Assembly (NCBI GenBank): GCA_038259825.1
Contig: JBBSOK010000011.1
Location: 1-37,116, forward strand
From: JBBSOK01 sp038259825
GTDB lineage: Bacteria > Bacteroidota > Bacteroidia > Flavobacteriales > Flavobacteriaceae
Length of the DNA stretch: 37,116 bases
Reading direction: 5' to 3'
Position numbers and translations under genes: made by a program. Shown piece after piece: positions 33,055-37,116 of this stretch (position 1 is the first letter of the stretch; each line of letters opens with the position of its first letter). The notes beneath the pieces were generated by a model that made no database searches, was not told where the DNA came from, and saw only the letters and a list, made by a program, of their open reading frames with translations.

Positions 33055-33849
33055 TTAACCACGGATTAAAAATCGTCCTGTTTTGCCATCAAATTCAATA
33101 GTTTCTGGTGGAAAAAGAACATCAAATCTTTTTGCTTCAATCAAATTACACGGACTGTCATAAAAAACTTCCTGCTTGTCCATTACAATCATTTTATCGG
33201 TTAATTGAATTGCAAGATCTATTTCGTGCGTTGAAAATAGAATAGTTTTTTCTGTTTTTTTTGCAAGATTTTTTAATAATTTCAAGATATAAGCGCGATG
33301 GTATAAATCTAAATGTGTAGTAGGTTCATCCAAGAAAATTATAGAGGTATCCTGCGCTAAAGCTCTTGCAATCATTACTCTTTGTAGCTGTCCGTCACTT
33401 AATTCAAAACATTTTTTGTGTTGAATATTTTCAATTTGAGTGGCACTTATAGCAAACGTAATTTCCTTGTTATCTTTTTCAGAAAACGTTCCCATCCAAT
33501 TTGTATGCGGCTGTCTGCCAAGCGATACTAGCTCTAAAACTGAAAGATTTTTTGACGCTGGTGGATCGGTTAAAACAATGCTTAATTGTTGAGCCAATTC
33601 TAAAGATGTAAAATTTTCAATATTTTTTCCGCTGAATAAAATTTCTCCTTTCAATTTAGGTTGCATATTGGCCAATGTTCGCAACAATGTAGATTTACCA
33701 ACGCCATTTGCACCAACCAAACCAACTAGTTCACCTTTTTCAACTTTTAAGTATATATTTTTCGCAACCTCAATGGTTGACTTTTTAGCCAAATAACCAA
33801 CGGACAAGTCGATTACTTCCAAAACGATATTTTTTTCTTCGGCCGCCAT
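33055..33849 (-). CDS. ABC importer ATPase (BtuD/FecE/HmuV-like)
   Basis: 264 residues, cytoplasmic face. Walker A is GANGVGKST (46-54), the signature is ELSDGQLQR (LSDGQ variant of LSGGQ), Walker B is IIFLDEPTTHLD, and the switch His is in STHEIDLA. The motif set and length match the ATPases of type II importers for cobalamin, ferric siderophores or heme. The ATG overlaps the permease stop (TAATG), so it is the third gene of a tightly coupled binding protein - permease - ATPase operon. Confidence 0.92.
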   Translation of the reverse strand: MAAEEKNIVLEVIDLSVGYLAKKSTIEVAKNIYLKVEKGELVGLVGANGVGKSTLLRTLANMQPKLKGEILFSGKNIENFTSLELAQQLSIVLTDPPASKNLSVLELVSLGRQPHTNWMGTFSEKDNKEITFAISATQIENIQHKKCFELSDGQLQRVMIARALAQDTSIIFLDEPTTHLDLYHRAYILKLLKNLAKKTEKTILFSTHEIDLAIQLTDKMIVMDKQEVFYDSPCNLIEAKRFDVLFPPETIEFDGKTGRFLIRG

Positions 33850-34880
33850 TAAAAAAATAATTTTCGTTTTCTAACTAATAGCCAAATAACAACTGGCGCA
33901 CCAATTAGGGAAGTTATAGCGTTAATGGGTAAGGTATATTCAGAAAAAGGTAATTGGGCGACTGTATCACAAAACAGCATTAAAACTGCGCCCATTAAAA
34001 TGACTGCTGGTAAAAGAACAAAATGGTTTGAAGTTGTAAAGCATTGTCTGGTAATATGCGGAACGGCAAGCCCGACAAAAGCAATCGGTCCAACAAAGGC
34101 TGTTATACCGCCAGCTAAAATGCTTGTTGCTAAGATTATTAAAAGCGTTGTACTTTTAATGTGCAGACCCATACTTTTTGCGTAGTTTTCTCCTAACAGC
34201 AGAGCATTCAAAGATTTTCCACTGAAAAACGCCAAAACACTTCCAAAGAAAAAACAGACAGATAATATTAAAATTCCCGACCAAGATTGATTTCCCAAAC
34301 TTCCAAAACTCCAAAAAATATATTGTTGTAATTGCTCCGCATTACTAAAATAGGAGAGAACGCCAACAACTGCTGCAGTTACGCTACCAAACATTAAACC
34401 TATTATTAATATTGCCATTGTATCTTTTATGTGAAGTGTAATTGCTAAAACTGCCAGCAAAACGAGAAAACTACCAAGCGCAGAAGCAATTACCAAACTA
34501 TAAGGACTAACTAATGCATTGCCTATTAAACCACCAAAGAGGCCAGCACCCATTATTAATAAAGCAACACCTAAACTTGCTCCGCTGCTTAAACCAAGTA
34601 CAAAAGGACCTGCAAGCGGATTTCTAAAAAGGGTTTGCATTAATAATCCAGAAATTGCCAAGCCACCGCCTGCTATTATTGCTGTTATAGCTTTTGGTAA
34701 ACGATAATCGATAATTATATATTTCCAACTTTCTGAACGTGTATCACCTCCAAAAAGTGCAGTTAAGATTTCACTAATTGGTATGCCAACAGAGCCAAGT
34801 GAAATGTTTAAAAGCAACATAACACCCAACAAAACACTTAAAATTAGAAATAATGTGCTGAAGTTTTGGCTGGTCTGCAT
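33849..34880 (-). CDS. FecCD/BtuC-type importer permease
   Basis: 343 residues with about ten membrane spans, typical of the FecCD family. Family landmarks are IISDYRLPK-like sequence near residue 50 (here IIDYRLPKAITAIIAGGGLA), QTLFRNPLAGPFVLGLSSGASLG (landmark NPLAGP) and AFVGPIAFVGLAVPHI. It forms the homodimeric pore of a type II importer. Both ends overlap the neighbouring genes by one base through TAATG, so all three subunits are translationally coupled and should be made in fixed ratio. Confidence 0.93.
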   Translation of the reverse strand: MQTSQNFSTLFLILSVLLGVMLLLNISLGSVGIPISEILTALFGGDTRSESWKYIIIDYRLPKAITAIIAGGGLAISGLLMQTLFRNPLAGPFVLGLSSGASLGVALLIMGAGLFGGLIGNALVSPYSLVIASALGSFLVLLAVLAITLHIKDTMAILIIGLMFGSVTAAVVGVLSYFSNAEQLQQYIFWSFGSLGNQSWSGILILSVCFFFGSVLAFFSGKSLNALLLGENYAKSMGLHIKSTTLLIILATSILAGGITAFVGPIAFVGLAVPHITRQCFTTSNHFVLLPAVILMGAVLMLFCDTVAQLPFSEYTLPINAITSLIGAPVVIWLLVRKRKLFF

Positions 34881-36037
34881 TACTGCAATTTACTGAAAAA
34901 ATACGGTTGGTAATCTGGTAATAATTCGGGATGAAGTGCTTTTATAATATCCTTTAATACTAAATCTGGTCTATTTGGAGCAAGTTCATAATATATAACG
35001 CCGCCAGTTTCGCCCTTTTTCTTTGTAAAGTTGAATACGTTTTTATTTTTAAAGGCATTAAAATTAGCATAAACACTATTTGCTTCTTTTAATTGATTGA
35101 GACTGGAAAATTGTCCCGGACCAATCCAAAATTGAGCATTTTTTCCCTTTTCAAGTACAGATTCTATATTTAGTGATAAACTTCCCGTGCCATTAGAATC
35201 TTTCCAAAGATAATTCCCGTTGGCATCAGCTATAAACTGTGCGCCCCAACTGTCGCCTTGCGGCATATACCAAACATCTTTATATAATGCTCCACTTAAA
35301 ACTGTTGGTTTCGTTTCTGCAGTTAATGCCAATTTTTTGGCGGAATTGTAATCTTCTTCTATTTTATTGAAAAGACTGTCTGCTAATTTTTCTTTTCCAT
35401 AAAACGCGCCAAAAAACTTGATCCATTCTGCCTTGCCGAGAGGTGTGGTTTCAGTCCAATCTGCATTATAGACAACTGGAATTCCAGCTTTTTGAATTGT
35501 CTTAAAAGTGGTATTTTCATTATCAATACCGTAGCCAACTACTAATTTTGGATTAAGTTCAATTAAAACTTCGGTATTTATATCTTCATTTCGACCGAGT
35601 TCCTTAATTTCATTAGCATTAATTCGCTTTCTAGTTTTTTCTGAAGAAATATAATCTAGATTTGGAAAACCAATCAAGGTATTTTCAACATCCAACATTT
35701 CTAGAGATGGAATATGTGTTGTTGAGGTTACTACTATATTTTGCAAAGGAATATTTACAACTGCATCCACTTCTAAATCTGGTGGAAGTTTGCCATTTTC
35801 TTCAACCAAAGCATATTTAAATTGTTTTGTTGCGCCTGGCCACGCGTTTGTAATTTCAATTATTTTATAGCCTTTATAATTTGAAATTGTAAAGCTGTTG
35901 GCATATTTAATATTGGAAATTGAATCTGAAACTAAAAGATTATTAGAAATAGAATCTTCCGTTTTTTGTTCACTTTGATTGTCTTTGCAAGAAATAGTTA
36001 TTCCAATGAAAAGAAGAAGGAATAGAAAACGTTTCAT
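34880..36037 (-). CDS. Importer substrate-binding lipoprotein (BtuF/FecB-like)
   Basis: 385 residues from the ATG of MKRFLFLLLFIGITISCKD, whose lipobox gives lipidated Cys17. A longer frame from 36118 adds 27 residues without signal character and would overlap the upstream gene. The mature part has the class III (Periplasmic_BP_2) pattern: NIVVTSTTHIPSLEML, then IELNPKLVVGYG and KAGIPVVYNADW, a long linking helix, and IESVLEKGKNAQFWIGPG. It binds a metal chelate, heme or cobalamin in the periplasm and feeds the FecCD-type permease encoded next to it. The ligand cannot be read from the sequence, and no cobalamin riboswitch was seen in the 67-base gap upstream. Confidence 0.88.
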   Translation of the reverse strand: MKRFLFLLLFIGITISCKDNQSEQKTEDSISNNLLVSDSISNIKYANSFTISNYKGYKIIEITNAWPGATKQFKYALVEENGKLPPDLEVDAVVNIPLQNIVVTSTTHIPSLEMLDVENTLIGFPNLDYISSEKTRKRINANEIKELGRNEDINTEVLIELNPKLVVGYGIDNENTTFKTIQKAGIPVVYNADWTETTPLGKAEWIKFFGAFYGKEKLADSLFNKIEEDYNSAKKLALTAETKPTVLSGALYKDVWYMPQGDSWGAQFIADANGNYLWKDSNGTGSLSLNIESVLEKGKNAQFWIGPGQFSSLNQLKEANSVYANFNAFKNKNVFNFTKKKGETGGVIYYELAPNRPDLVLKDIIKALHPELLPDYQPYFFSKLQ

Positions 36038-36104
36038 CCAAAAAGGTGGACTGATTTTATTTATAATCAAACTGTAAAATTTAAATTTGGAACTGAATTG
36101 ATGG

Positions 36105-37116
36105 TTATTTTTCAGCAACCATACGTTGATATATTGGCGAATTAGCTTTACTTTCAGAAATTTCTTCTAAATTTAAATTACTTCGTTGCAGTGGTTTTGG
36201 AGTTCCAAAAATATCAGCTAAAGCTGTTGCTAACAATGGCTCATTTGGATCGCCCAATTGTCCTAAATTGCTAAAATCTTCACGTATTTCAATATCTGGC
36301 ACCAAACCATCTATATAATCTGTAAAGCCTACGCTATTTGCTGTTTTAAAAACTAAAGGTAACATTGCATATTTGTGGCCTATATTTGCTTGATTCCTAC
36401 TAAAGTTAGGTGCTGGCGCATCATACAATAAAATAGAAGCCTGAAATTTTCCGGTAGTATTTAACCCAACTTGAACTACATTAATGTAAGGGCTCAACGT
36501 ATTTATAACCAATTCACTTGCAGAAGCGGTACTGTTTGTTGTGAGCACATAAACGCGTGTAAGATTTAAGCTGTTAATAGCTTGCCCATCTAGCGTATTT
36601 TCAAAAAAAGCATCCTTTGCAAAATCTGCTTGCCTGTCTGCATTCCAAAACTCCTTAAAATATAATTGTCCTTCAAATTGTCCTGTTATCATACTAGATA
36701 AGCCTTTCGCTGTATTAACAGCTCCACCTCCGTTATAACGTAAATCTAAAACTAACTCTGTAACGCCATCGTTTTGAAATTGTGCAAAAGCACTATTTAA
36801 TTGACTATTAAAATTCCCTGTAAAAGAATTATACATTAAATAGCCAATTTTTTGTCCTTGAATATCCAACGTTCTTGAAAGAAAGATTGGATTTTCTGTG
36901 TATTGTGTTTTTATAAGATCTGCAGTTTCGCCAGTAGAAGTTATGGTTGTACCATCAAATGTTGCTAAACCAATAGTATAACTATCTGGATTTAATAATT
37001 CTGAAAAGTTGCTGTCCGTAAGTTGCGTACCGTTTACTTCATTAAAAACATCGCCGCGTGAAAGTCCAGCATTTGAGGCACTTGTATTAGGTAAAATATA
37101 ACGTGCATATCCAAAA
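36105..37116 (-). CDS. S41 (C-terminal processing) peptidase, partial
   Basis: The frame is open to the right edge, giving the last 336 residues; the N-terminus lies outside. An apparent start at 36869 is a TTG inside the gene. A PDZ domain comes first (for example NAGLSRGDVFNEVNG), then the S41 protease domain with LVLDLRYNGGGAV, the Ser nucleophile in TNSTASASELV and the Lys base in NTTGKF. Both catalytic residues are present. The family cleaves C-terminal regions of periplasmic or exported proteins; in Bacteroidota many are periplasmic lipoproteins. The stop is 67 bases before the importer lipoprotein gene on the same strand, so cotranscription is possible. Confidence 0.9.
   Translation of the reverse strand, partial: FGYARYILPNTSASNAGLSRGDVFNEVNGTQLTDSNFSELLNPDSYTIGLATFDGTTITSTGETADLIKTQYTENPIFLSRTLDIQGQKIGYLMYNSFTGNFNSQLNSAFAQFQNDGVTELVLDLRYNGGGAVNTAKGLSSMITGQFEGQLYFKEFWNADRQADFAKDAFFENTLDGQAINSLNLTRVYVLTTNSTASASELVINTLSPYINVVQVGLNTTGKFQASILLYDAPAPNFSRNQANIGHKYAMLPLVFKTANSVGFTDYIDGLVPDIEIREDFSNLGQLGDPNEPLLATALADIFGTPKPLQRSNLNLEEISESKANSPIYQRMVAEK

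Noticed and set aside
36038..36104. Cobalamin riboswitch in front of the importer lipoprotein
   Set aside because: The gap is only 67 bases and holds no B12-box-like sequence.
36038..36118. Longer N-terminus for the importer lipoprotein, overlapping the protease gene
   Set aside because: The 27 extra residues destroy the lipoprotein signal; the start at 36037 gives a proper lipobox.
36105..36869. A complete 254-residue S41 protein starting at 36869
   Set aside because: That codon is an internal TTG; the frame continues upstream through a PDZ domain to the window edge.
1..37116. CRISPR arrays, tRNA or rRNA genes, insertion sequences, prophage or defence islands
   Set aside because: No regularly spaced repeats, cloverleaf-like sequence, transposase, integrase or known defence genes were seen on either strand.

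Overview
This is an AT-rich chromosomal segment of a member of the Bacteroidota, most likely a Flavobacteriaceae (genus not determinable from the window). The grounds are four secreted proteins with C-terminal type IX secretion (T9SS) type A sorting domains, several promoters of the Bacteroidota form TTG-N17-23-TAnnTTTG, near absence of Shine-Dalgarno sequences, DUF4199 and DUF2892-type membrane proteins, type B (zinc-free) L31, and a CarB that ends right after its second ATP-grasp half. Nothing in the window looks like a prophage, insertion sequence, CRISPR array, tRNA or rRNA. It reads as core genome with a few unusual details.

Layout. 1-3647 (-): purL, almost complete, running off the left edge. 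3875-7095: two convergent T9SS-exported endonuclease I proteins separated by a strong bidirectional terminator; the second lies 22 bases behind an RsmB-like RNA cytosine methyltransferase. 8433-9485 (+): BNR/Asp-box lipoprotein. 9490-11016 (-): compact ECF sigma / membrane anti-sigma-like / periplasmic Spy-like sensor operon. 11151-11272 (+): a promoter-terminator pair with no gene between them, a small-RNA candidate. 11285-16493 (-): MsbA-like exporter, phosphohexomutase, polyprenyl-type glycosyltransferase and DUF4199 protein, a cell-envelope group. 16700-18593 (+): L31, a small coiled-coil/TM protein and a GlmU-like protein. 18613-20500 (-): orphan peptide-binding lipoprotein with a small downstream membrane-protein gene interrupted by a stop codon. 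20647-25637: mtaB, small GNAT, pirin, alpha/beta hydrolase, lytic transglycosylase and a DUF2892-like TPR protein. 25831-28946 (+): rpmH (53 codons) and carB. 29016-31501: T9SS cupredoxin, thioesterase with a coupled small membrane protein, and another T9SS protein. 31598-37116 (-): rmuC behind a BtuF/BtuC/BtuD-type metal-chelate or cobalamin importer, then the C-terminal part of an S41 protease cut by the right edge.

Several starts were moved from the longest reading frame to sites supported by signal peptides, promoters or coupling (3875, 8326, 15852, 20647, 25637, 30204, 36037). Two genes (ECF sigma, rmuC) appear to use TTG starts. The points most worth checking are the interrupted small gene at 18613-18888, a GC-rich palindromic repeat-like insert in the purL linker, the small-RNA candidate at 11151-11272, the duplicated motif in the anti-sigma-like protein and the hairpin leader of rpmH. 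I did not find a convincing wholly new multi-gene system.
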